Part shown: one piece after another, positions 37,210 through 44,833 of the stretch
How the letters are laid out: every line of letters begins with the position of its first letter
Numbering within the stretch: position 1 is the stretch's first letter
Origin: Ignisphaera sp.
GTDB taxonomy: Archaea > Thermoproteota > Thermoprotei_A > Sulfolobales > Ignisphaeraceae
DNA length: 64,000 nucleotides
Assembly (NCBI GenBank): GCA_038735125.1
Contig: JAVYNU010000002.1
Span: 98,816-162,815, forward strand
Direction: 5' to 3'
Notes under the pieces: generated by a model
Told to the model about the DNA's origin: nothing
The model's input: only the letters and a program-made list of their open reading frames with translations
Databases searched by the model: none
Translations under genes and position numbers: made by a program

Positions 37210-37601
37210 TGAGATCCACATACGAGCTAGCATCAAAATATGTTGTCCCAGCAATAAAAAGAAGACTCGTTTTAGAGCTTGCGAAAAAGGGTTTAATGGG
37301 TGTGGAGATAGCTAGGAAGTTGAGCATATCACAATCTCTAGTAACACGATATTTAAGTGGGGAGAGGGGAAGCTACATCAATATAGATGAATATGCAGAT
37401 ATTGTGAAGCTTGTAGAGGGTTTGGCGAACAGGATTATCGAAAATCATATGAGTGAATACGATGTTGTGAGAGAGTTGGATAGAATTGTAATGGCTTTCA
37501 TGGCTAGGAAATATCTATGCAAAAAACATAAGGAGATAGAGCCATCGATAGACATTACAAAGTGTAATATATGCCCATCTCTATACAAAGTCAACATATA
37601 G
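37209..37601 (+). CDS. HTH transcriptional regulator (COG2522 type)
   Basis: 130 residues. A helix-turn-helix lies at about 25-60 (LAKKGLMGVEIARKLSISQSLVTRYLSGERG), and the C terminus has the family's cysteine cluster (LCKKHKEIEPSIDITKCNICPSL), a possible metal or Fe-S site. Its ATG overlaps the stop of the DUF438-PAS gene (TAATGA), which argues for joint control by that sensor protein. Target genes unknown. Confidence 0.8.
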   Translation: MRSTYELASKYVVPAIKRRLVLELAKKGLMGVEIARKLSISQSLVTRYLSGERGSYINIDEYADIVKLVEGLANRIIENHMSEYDVVRELDRIVMAFMARKYLCKKHKEIEPSIDITKCNICPSLYKVNI

Positions 37602-37631
37602 TTTTTGAGATTTATCCACTCCATTTAAACA

Positions 37632-38713
37632 CTACTCATACCCTATTGTTGCCGGAGGCTTTGGAGTCACATCAAAAGCCATGGCCCTGACCTTGTCGAT
37701 CTCAAGAAGCTTTTCAGCCACCTTCTTTAGGTAGCCTATATCTACCCTGGGAACCTCAGCCACAATAAAGTTCTCTGTCTTAACAATTCTTATCGCTATC
37801 AGGTAGTCTCCCTCTCTCTTTTCACCGAGCTCTACAAGTATGTGTGGATATCTCGATGTGTCAAATAGTTTGTATATTGTGTATGGATCGTAATCCCCTG
37901 CTTTAACTAGAATGGGGTGGCCATAGCTACGCCTACCATCTATAACACCTGTTACCCTAACAGAGAATATGAGGTGCTCATAGCTGTTGACAAAGCCTTT
38001 TTCCACCACGTTGTATTCCCATGCCGCTGGGAAGTATTGGCTGAAGCCCATGCCATTCAGCATATCCTCTACAACAGAGGTCGCTCTTCTGACTAACTCA
38101 AGCTTCTCTCTGTAGAGTCTGCCAACAGACCTTACGAGAAGGCCTGGCCCTGGGAAGGGCTGTCTCTCAACAATTTGTTTGGGTAGTCCAAGCTCCTTGG
38201 CAAGTTCCCAACCTCATGCTTGTAGAGATTTATTAGAGGCTCTATAACTCTAAGCCCATACCTTTTGAGAAGCTCTTCATTCAAAACATTGTGCTGAGTC
38301 TTAACACCGCCAATAGTTTCAACAACATCAGCTTTTATAGTCCCTTGAACAACCCATTCACAGCCCTTCTCCTCAGTAACAGCTTTGACAGCTCTGTAGA
38401 AAGCGTCTCTAAACGCTTTTCTCTTCTCCTCAGCATCCTCGAGACCCTCAACCCTAGAGATTATCTGCTCAGAAAAGTCATATATCTCGATGTCTAGGAA
38501 ATTCTTGAGGTACTCCTTGACCCTGAGACCCTCTCCAATCCTCATAAAACCTGTATCAATAAAAACAGGGTAGACCTTATCACCAAAAGCAATCTTAGCA
38601 ATAATTGCAGCTACAGTACTGTCAACACCACCGCTAACACATGCAATGGCGCAGTTAACATCTCTATACCGACTCCTCAACCCCTCGACAATACCACTTA
38701 GAGATGATACCAT
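37632..38713 (-). pseudogene. guaAB: GMP synthase PP-ATPase subunit, interrupted by one-base frameshift
   Basis: Two minus-strand frames together give a GMP synthase subunit B of about 360 residues. The N-terminal frame (38713-38132) has the PP-loop SGGVDS at residues 27-32 and runs correctly to LYKHEVG; it then reads out of frame to a stop at 38132-38134. Shifting back one base near 38211-38215 restores ELAKELGLPKQIVERQPFPGPGLLVR and the dimerisation domain that ends at 37632. It aminates XMP to GMP with ammonia from the separate glutaminase subunit. An essential function makes a sequencing error or a real but tolerated shift more likely than plain decay. Confidence 0.85.
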
Positions 38714-39210
38714 TAGTCACTCACCTAGCATGCAGCAATATCAGAAACTGTAATCGGCAATCCAAAATTTAAATCCAACTTCTACACGAACAATCAAACA
38801 TACATTACATGGTCTATGCAGTACAGAATATGATTTATGTATACCTCTCTAAAAACAATAACTACACTGTCTCCATCTTCAGAAACCCAATCACAAAGAG
38901 ACTAACATGGAAAGCCGTTTAGGGTTTTGCATTACTTCTCATGAATTTTAATTACCTTTAGTCGCTTCCCCTGTTGCTGGGTACAAAACTTTTGAGAAAC
39001 TTTTGAGTCTGTATACTAATAGTTGCTTGTGAGGTTTCCGATGAAGGCGTTTATCCGCTTGGCGAGGCAGATACCAGAGGGAGTAGGGGCAGGTGGGAGT
39101 GAGGAAAATAATTAAAGATATTTTTATTAGAAGTAGTTAAAAATAATGGGCAGATCCAAACCTTCTATACGGAACAGACTAAAAGTTATAGCTGTAGACC
39201 ATTTCCTACC
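38714..39210. other. Gene-poor gap with possible gene remnants
   Basis: About 500 bases without a clear gene. It holds a 37-codon plus-strand frame (38809-38922) that I cannot place, and a short GC-richer patch (about 39030-39110) whose plus-strand frame from 39031 reads EVSDEGVYPLGEADTRGSRG before a stop, a tail that looks like a degraded coding end. T- and A-rich tracts around 39115-39135 could be a promoter for the nucleotidyltransferase remnant. Confidence 0.4.
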
Positions 39211-39515
39211 TTGGTCTTTTTAGGTCTCTGTGTCGATTTATCACAGCTTCCCCTAGCTCCTCTCCACAAACTGGTGTGGATCTCGGGAACTAGTATTCCA
39301 CAGGAATGGAGTGATATAGATGTTCTGGTAGTTGTTGGGGATGAGCTGCCTAAGAAACCAACAGAGAGAATAGATCTTGTAGTGCCATGCATAACAGCTG
39401 TGGGTGCCCCAATAGAGCCGCTGATAATTACTAGAGAAGAATTTGAGAAATTAAAAGAGAAAAGAAATCCAGTTGTAGAGAAGCACTAAACAGTGGAATA
39501 CCAACAATAAGCTAA
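39211..39515 (+). pseudogene. Nucleotidyltransferase-domain remnant
   Basis: The readable stretch GTSIPQEWSDIDVLVVVGDE is the DxD end of a minimal nucleotidyltransferase active site, but the preceding Gly-Ser of the family is Gly-Thr and the N-terminal helix is replaced by unrelated-looking sequence. The frame stops early at 39487-39489; shifting one base gives VVEKALNSGIPTIS with a stop at 39513-39515, a natural C terminus. I read this as a decayed MNT-type gene. No HEPN partner is adjacent; an intact-looking MNT/HEPN pair lies 2 kb downstream. Confidence 0.6.
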
Positions 39516-39697
39516 TAGTTGTTGTAATTAAAACTGCTTCTAATGTTCACTTAATGTGCACTATTCGAATCCTAAATGTAGTTTCCATGTCTACTTGTTA
39601 AATTACTATAAACATTACGATTTACGATGGATATGACTATGGTACTCTATGCAAATGTTCATAAAAATTTATATTTTCCTACATAGATAAAGATTCG

Positions 39698-40912
39698 GTG
39701 GCTTTAAAAATGATGCTGAGTTTTTATGTGCCTTCGATGAACATTAAAACGTTTGGTACAGCTGGAAGATATATTCAAGGGCCTGGATCAATTAAACTGA
39801 TTGGCGAGATTGCTAAGAATTATAATATTAGAAAACCTCTTGTGTTTGCAGATAATATAGTCATGAATGTTATTGAGAAGTATGGGCTTTTCGAATCTTT
39901 TACACAAAGCGGCATTGATTATGTTAAAGAGTTCTTTGGGAAGACTTCTTGCGGATCTGAAACATGTGATGAGGAGATACAACTTCTATCTGGAGTAGCA
40001 AAGTCTAATGGTTGCGATGCTGTAGTTGTTGCAGGTGGTGGAAAGGCTATTGATACGGGAAAGGCTGTTGCAAATAACCTTAGATTACCTCTCATAGTCA
40101 TTCCAACTATAGCGTCTACAGATGCTCCTTGCAGTTCGGTAGCGGTTATCTATACATGTGACCATGTTTTTAAGGAGTATAGATTCTATCCCAAGGGACC
40201 CGATGTTGTGCTTGTGGATACTGAGATCATAGCTAAGGCTCCTCCAAGGTTTTTGGCATGTGGTATCGGAGATGCGATGGGCAAGTACACAGAGGTTCCA
40301 TCGTCTGTTAGAGCGGGTGCCAAAAACCTTCTGCTGAAGCCTGTTCACGGATACCCACCTATGATAGCCATAGCAGCCCAAAAACTCATGATAGATATAC
40401 TCTTTGACTATTCGGAAGAGGCTATAGAGAGTGTTGAGCTAGGGGTTGTAACACCTGCTCTAGAGGCGGTTGTAGAGGCAACAACACTTTTAAGTCAAAT
40501 AGCATTTGAGGATGGAGGACTCTCAGCAGCGCACTCTATATACAATGGTTTTACAGCACTTGAAACAGATCCAAAATATAAACACAGACAGTTTCCATAC
40601 CATGGGGAGCTGGTATTCTTCGGCACGCTGGTAGAGATGATTTTAGATGGGTATCCGAAAAACGAGATAGTAAAGATTATGGAGTTTGGTCACAGAATAG
40701 GCCTTCCGATAAACCTAGAAGAACTTGGATTCAAGGAAATCTCAGATGAAGACATTATGAAAGTTGCTAAAGCAGCTACAAAACTAGGTGAAACTATACA
40801 CAACAAGTCGTATAGAGTGACCCCAGAAATGGTTTTCAATGCCATAAAAATAGCAAACGAAATAGGCCTGACTGTGGCTGAGAAAATCCCCAAAAGGAAA
40901 TTTAAGAGGTAA
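39698..40912 (+). CDS. gldA: Glycerol dehydrogenase (iron/zinc alcohol dehydrogenase family)
   Basis: 404 residues. Family blocks are clear: the NAD-binding VVAGGGKAIDTGKAVA, IPTIASTDAPCSSVAVIYT, metal-ligand regions CGIGDAMGKY, AAHSIYNGFTAL and FPYHGELVFFG. The pattern follows bacterial GldA rather than the G1P dehydrogenase of archaeal lipid synthesis. It would interconvert glycerol and dihydroxyacetone with NAD. A TATA-like tract AAAATTTATATTTT at about 39664-39677 precedes it. GTG 39698 and ATG 39710 are both possible starts. It adds a second glycerol route beside the glpK genes 12 kb downstream. Confidence 0.85.
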   Translation: MALKMMLSFYVPSMNIKTFGTAGRYIQGPGSIKLIGEIAKNYNIRKPLVFADNIVMNVIEKYGLFESFTQSGIDYVKEFFGKTSCGSETCDEEIQLLSGVAKSNGCDAVVVAGGGKAIDTGKAVANNLRLPLIVIPTIASTDAPCSSVAVIYTCDHVFKEYRFYPKGPDVVLVDTEIIAKAPPRFLACGIGDAMGKYTEVPSSVRAGAKNLLLKPVHGYPPMIAIAAQKLMIDILFDYSEEAIESVELGVVTPALEAVVEATTLLSQIAFEDGGLSAAHSIYNGFTALETDPKYKHRQFPYHGELVFFGTLVEMILDGYPKNEIVKIMEFGHRIGLPINLEELGFKEISDEDIMKVAKAATKLGETIHNKSYRVTPEMVFNAIKIANEIGLTVAEKIPKRKFKR

Positions 40913-40938
40913 AGTAAGAGATAAAGCATGATGGTTCT

Positions 40939-40962
40939 CTTAGCTTCTTACTTAGCTTCTTA
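40939..40962. repeat. Perfect 12-base tandem duplication
   Basis: CTTAGCTTCTTA occurs twice in direct succession just after the glycerol dehydrogenase gene. No function evident. Confidence 0.6.
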
Positions 40963-41176
40963 TGCCAGCCCTTCGCACTGAAAGTAGCTGTGTGGGGTTG
41001 CTGCTCGGGAGTGGTAGTCTCGGAGACACCTAGACACATCTGTAGGTGCTATAAGTTTTACCAATCCTATAAAGACCTTCAAATTAGAAAATAGCTACTA
41101 ACCCTAACCATATAAAGATTTCCCTAGGTATTTAAGCTATGAACACTTTTATATGGTGTCTAAATATAGGGGCTCT

Positions 41177-41284
41177 ATGTATATATGTAAAAGATGTGGT
41201 AGGGTGTTCAAAAGTAGAAGGGCTTATATAATGCATATAATCTTGGGCAAGGAGGGCAATTCGAAGATTAGGAGAAGAAGATAG
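41177..41284 (+). CDS. Small zinc-finger-like protein, 35 residues
   Basis: A short frame beginning MYICKRCGRVFKSRRAY, with Cys-x2-Cys followed by an aromatic/basic stretch and His17, the layout of archaeal one-finger C2H2-like proteins, ending in a basic tail (KIRRRR). A TATA-like TTTTATATGG lies about 25-30 bases before the ATG, consistent with a leaderless message. An in-frame GTG at 41156 would add seven residues. The second His is not obvious, so it may bind zinc with other ligands. Probably a nucleic-acid-binding protein. Confidence 0.6.
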   Translation: MYICKRCGRVFKSRRAYIMHIILGKEGNSKIRRRR

Positions 41285-41369
41285 GAGGTGTGGTACCTAG
41301 CTTAAAATTGGGCACAGCTTCAAAACCATAAACAGCTTTTAAGATGCTAAAGATTCTCTGTTTTTTTGG

Positions 41370-41705
41370 ATGTGTTTAGTGTCTAGTTGTGTTCCTGAAG
41401 ATGTTTTGGAGTTGCTTAGGGCTTTTGCTGATAGGCTTAGAGCTGTTTTGGGTTTTGCCGAGGTCTATTTGTTTGGTAGTTATGCTAGGTGTGATTGGCT
41501 TGTTGATAGCGTTATAGATCTCATTGTTGTTTCGGATGGTTTTAGGGGTCTTGGTCTCGGGGAGAGGTATGCTCTTGTAAGAAAGCTTCTGCCACCTAAC
41601 AGAGGTTTTGAGATACTTACCTACACACCTGAGGAGTTTGAGTATGCTAAGAAGAGAAGCATTGTTATTCAAGATGCCTCGGAATACTGGATAAAAATAA
41701 CTTGA
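41370..41705 (+). CDS. MNT-type nucleotidyltransferase with altered active site (antitoxin-like)
   Basis: 111 residues of the minimal nucleotidyltransferase family. The GSX10DXD site reads GSYARCDWLVDSVIDLIVV (Gly36-Ser37), so the first Asp is Val48 and only Asp50 remains; catalysis should be weakened or lost. It is followed ten bases later by a HEPN gene, the classic MNT/HEPN toxin-antitoxin order. In working pairs the MNT protein neutralises the HEPN RNase by AMP transfer; here inhibition by binding alone is more likely. TATA-like GCTTTTAAG lies about 30 bases before the ATG. Confidence 0.8.
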   Translation: MCLVSSCVPEDVLELLRAFADRLRAVLGFAEVYLFGSYARCDWLVDSVIDLIVVSDGFRGLGLGERYALVRKLLPPNRGFEILTYTPEEFEYAKKRSIVIQDASEYWIKIT

Positions 41706-41715
41706 GCTTGAGTAG

Positions 41716-42130
41716 GTGCATACAGTGAGGGAAGAGGCTTTGGATTGGTTTGAAAGTGCTTTGGTGGATTTGGATGAGGCTAGGAAGGCCCATCTTAGAG
41801 GGAGTTATCATCTATCGGTATTCTTAGCCCATCAAGCAGTAGAAAAAGCACTAAAGGCATTTATGATAGCCTTTAGAAGAATCGGGCCTCCCAAGTCACA
41901 TGACCTCGTAGAGCTTGCAACACTAGCATCAATATCATTGGAGCCAAATGAGATGGAGGCTCTATCAGAACTCTCACCATACTACACAATATCGAGATAC
42001 CCAAATGCGGGACTTAGAAAACCCTGGAAAGAAATAGCCCAGGGGAACCCCCCAAAGAATGTTGACAATAGCCGAGAAAATCGTTGAGAAAATCGATAAG
42101 TATTTTAAAGAGCAAATAAAGGAGACTTAG
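41716..42130 (+). CDS. HEPN-domain protein (toxin-like), probable frameshift near the end
   Basis: About 137 residues when one base of the C6 run at 42048-42053 is skipped; as written the frame ends at 42087 with an unnatural tail. The corrected end, RMLTIAEKIVEKIDKYF, completes the last HEPN helix. The core has SAxxDLxxA-like residues 14-22, AHQAVEKALKAFM, and the R-x(4-6)-H motif as Arg55 and His62. The Tyr that the partner usually AMPylates (His-x-Tyr) is absent (Leu64). Encoded directly after the MNT gene; probably an RNase toxin or a degenerate derivative. Confidence 0.75.
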
Positions 42131-42302
42131 TAAAAACTACTAAGATATTCAAAGCCTAGGGCCAAAGAAAAATTTTAGCATTATGTTTTCAGAGTCTTGC
42201 TAACAAATCCCATGTACACATCTCAGATGTGGCCATGAACCTATATAAATAATTTTGTATAAATAATTTGACTTAAATAAATACCTAAAAAAGAGAATTG
42301 CT

Positions 42303-43706
42303 TCATACAATAACTGTTTTTATTCCAAGAATCTTTGCCACATCTGCAAGGGGCTTCACATAGTCTCCATATATCATGCTAGCATGGTGTACGAAGCCCT
42401 CTTCTATTAGTGTTCTATACACTTTGTCTAGGTCCTCCACCTCTACCCATACCCAGCTACCTCTAAAGCTTGGCTTCTCATCTTCCAGTGCCCTGCCTCT
42501 GGTTATGAATAACTTGAATTCTCCATCATATTCAACAAGCCTTGATATTGTTACAACACCTGGTTTGAGTCTCCCCTCATAGGTTCCATATGCTCTCTCA
42601 ACACCGACATCTCTATACATTATGCTGTGGTATATCAATGAGCATCTACCGGCGCATAGAGCTGGTGGAGCGTTTCCGCAGTGCCACGCTAAGAGCACGT
42701 TTGGTTTTTCTGGGTGTTTGATTGTCCAGTCTATGAAGAATGGTGGTGTTTGTTCAAGCGATGCCGCGTACTGCATTATCATTGTCAAAACCCCATAGAC
42801 GTCAACCTCGCATGCTGTCATGATGCCGCTTTGTGTTAGCCTGGCCATTGCATGGCATGGCGAAACACCATAGTATTTCTGAATCTCTGTCCAGCATCTA
42901 AAGCCAATACCGCTAAGCTTCTTCGACTCTGCGAATCTTCTCAAGACAAGCTCTAGCTTAGCTATCTTGAGGAGTGCTTCTTTGGGTATCTGCGAGACAT
43001 CTGCATAACTTGTAATCTCGCTTACTATTCTCTGAACAGCTGGGTCATCATCACCAAGCTTCTTAGCCTCTTCAACAACCTCAAGCAGTGTTGCGTGAAC
43101 AACCCTCTGCTTAAACTTCTCAGCCATTTTAGCCTCATTAAATGTTACAGTCTCGAACCTCTCTGGCCTTGGACCCACAATTCCAACTCTAGCCCCGACA
43201 AACCTCCTATGTATAGAAACAACTCTAATGAAGTTATCAAAGTTGTCTACAAACTCCCTGTCCTCTGGAAACACTATACCTCCGAACAGAAATGGTATCT
43301 TCCTTCTATACAAAGCTGAGGCCAAGGACAGTGTGCCACAGAAAGAATCGGATCTCCTAAACCCACCAGGGAGAGTCTCAGGCTCTTTAGTAGCAAAGAC
43401 AATTATTGGCAAACCCCTAAACTCCTCAGCCACCCTAGCACCAGCAAGCTCATCTCCAAAGGTAAGAGTTGATAGCACCAGCCCCTCAACACCCCTCTCC
43501 CTAAAAAGCTTCACAACCTTTTCAGCATCCTCATCATCTGTAACCAACCCCATCTTAGTATCCTTCTCACTAGGATAAACAACCTCGACAAAGTTCCCAA
43601 ACCTCTGCTCAACAACGCTGACAAACCTCTTCTTAAGCTCCTGAGCCCACGACTCGTCAAATGGATATCGATGCAGAGGAACAAACCCAATCTTTATCCT
43701 TTCCAA
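42303..43706 (-). CDS. L-fucose isomerase family protein
   Basis: About 467 residues of the fucose/arabinose isomerase superfamily: an N-terminal domain with IGFVPLHRYPFDESWA, a middle domain with VGARVGIVGPRPERFE and a C-terminal part with GIGFRCWTEIQKYYGVSPCHAM and TACEVDVYG, which carry the metal-binding Glu/Asp residues. It would isomerise L-fucose or a related aldose to the ketose. The TTG start at 43706 is chosen because GGTGGGTGG stands just before it; the frame is open further up to 43808. It lies downstream of, and on the same strand as, a sugar importer, in a cluster with a kinase and an aldolase. Confidence 0.8.
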   Translation of the reverse strand: MERIKIGFVPLHRYPFDESWAQELKKRFVSVVEQRFGNFVEVVYPSEKDTKMGLVTDDEDAEKVVKLFRERGVEGLVLSTLTFGDELAGARVAEEFRGLPIIVFATKEPETLPGGFRRSDSFCGTLSLASALYRRKIPFLFGGIVFPEDREFVDNFDNFIRVVSIHRRFVGARVGIVGPRPERFETVTFNEAKMAEKFKQRVVHATLLEVVEEAKKLGDDDPAVQRIVSEITSYADVSQIPKEALLKIAKLELVLRRFAESKKLSGIGFRCWTEIQKYYGVSPCHAMARLTQSGIMTACEVDVYGVLTMIMQYAASLEQTPPFFIDWTIKHPEKPNVLLAWHCGNAPPALCAGRCSLIYHSIMYRDVGVERAYGTYEGRLKPGVVTISRLVEYDGEFKLFITRGRALEDEKPSFRGSWVWVEVEDLDKVYRTLIEEGFVHHASMIYGDYVKPLADVAKILGIKTVIV

Positions 43707-43827
43707 AACCACCCACCAAATCCTATCATATATGATGAAAGTCTTTTTTAAGTTTTTCTGAAATATTATATAAGATTCTATTGAGTTAAAAAAATAAGTT
43801 TTCTGCAAAACGTATTACAAGTTTTCC

Positions 43828-44826
43828 CTAAGATCTAAATATTAGTGTTCTTCTCGATAAGTCAACGATCACAGCTATAACCAGTATCAATGCTGTTGCT
43901 ACATCTTGCCAATAAGGCGAAATCCCTATGAATACTATACCAGTTCTAGCAATTGACACAAGCAATGCTCCGAGTATGGCGTTGAAGGCATTTCCTTCGC
44001 CTCCAGCTAGACTTACACCTGCCAATGCACAAGACGCAATTGCCAAGAGTTCCTGCCCCGTGGCTATATCTGCGTAACCAGATGCTACTAGCCCCGCATA
44101 TATCATTCCAGCTATGCTAGCCATGGCACCAGAGTACACAAATGCAAATATCCTTGCTTTATGTATTGGAATACCAGCAACTCTAGCAGCCTCTAGGTTA
44201 CCACCTATAGCATAGAGGTATCTTCCTATAGCTGTCCTCTGCTGAATGAACATTGTTAATAACGCTAGTAATAGCAGTATAATTGCAACTCCATATGACG
44301 ACGCCAAGAACTCTATTTTAGACATGTCATAGATTTTTATTGGAAAGCCCTTTGTCATGCCAATCGCTATCCCTCTTAACAGCATTAATGACCCTAGGGT
44401 TACGATAAATGCTGGAATAGTCGTTGGTAGAGGAGGTGAAAATATTGCCACTATAGATCCGTGGTACAGCCCTACAATGATCCCCATGCACAAGGTGGCT
44501 ATAAACGCAATGATTGGATCTACACCTATATTCACAAGGAGATATGCGAATACCATAGACGATAATGAGGCTAAGGATCCTACAGATAGATCAATGCCGC
44601 CAATAATTAACGCCATTGATTCGCCCATAGCGAGAATCGCTATACCAGCAAACCAACGTAGTATTGTTACCCATGTTGAGAACTCTATGAATCTAATGTT
44701 TATTGCGCCTATGATAATTGTTAATCCTAGTATGCCAATTGCAGTACCTATCTCAGGACTTCCAAGCAAGATTGTTTTTATTGATACTTGACCAGCTTTA
44801 GCCTCGGTACTTTGCCGCTTCGCCAT
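43828..44826 (-). CDS. Sugar ABC transporter permease (RbsC type)
   Basis: About 332 residues with eight or more hydrophobic helices and family blocks LIIGGIDLSVGSLASLSS near residue 70 and GNLEAARVAGI (coupling region). It is the membrane part of a ribose-type importer with the ATPase (44834-46348) and binding protein (46413-47594). ATG 44826 begins just after the ATPase stop; a longer frame to 44877 would overlap it. Substrate probably a pentose or deoxysugar, judged from the neighbouring catabolic genes. Confidence 0.88.
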   Translation of the reverse strand: MAKRQSTEAKAGQVSIKTILLGSPEIGTAIGILGLTIIIGAINIRFIEFSTWVTILRWFAGIAILAMGESMALIIGGIDLSVGSLASLSSMVFAYLLVNIGVDPIIAFIATLCMGIIVGLYHGSIVAIFSPPLPTTIPAFIVTLGSLMLLRGIAIGMTKGFPIKIYDMSKIEFLASSYGVAIILLLLALLTMFIQQRTAIGRYLYAIGGNLEAARVAGIPIHKARIFAFVYSGAMASIAGMIYAGLVASGYADIATGQELLAIASCALAGVSLAGGEGNAFNAILGALLVSIARTGIVFIGISPYWQDVATALILVIAVIVDLSRRTLIFRS

Positions 44827-44833
44827 ACATTTT

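Noticed and set aside
38809..38922. 37-codon plus-strand frame in the gap after guaAB
   Set aside because: No recognised motif, no clear ribosome-binding site or promoter; kept only as a remark in the gap description.
39550..39580. T-loop-like TTCGAATCC suggesting a tRNA
   Set aside because: No pairing stem, no anticodon arm and no acceptor stem can be formed around it.
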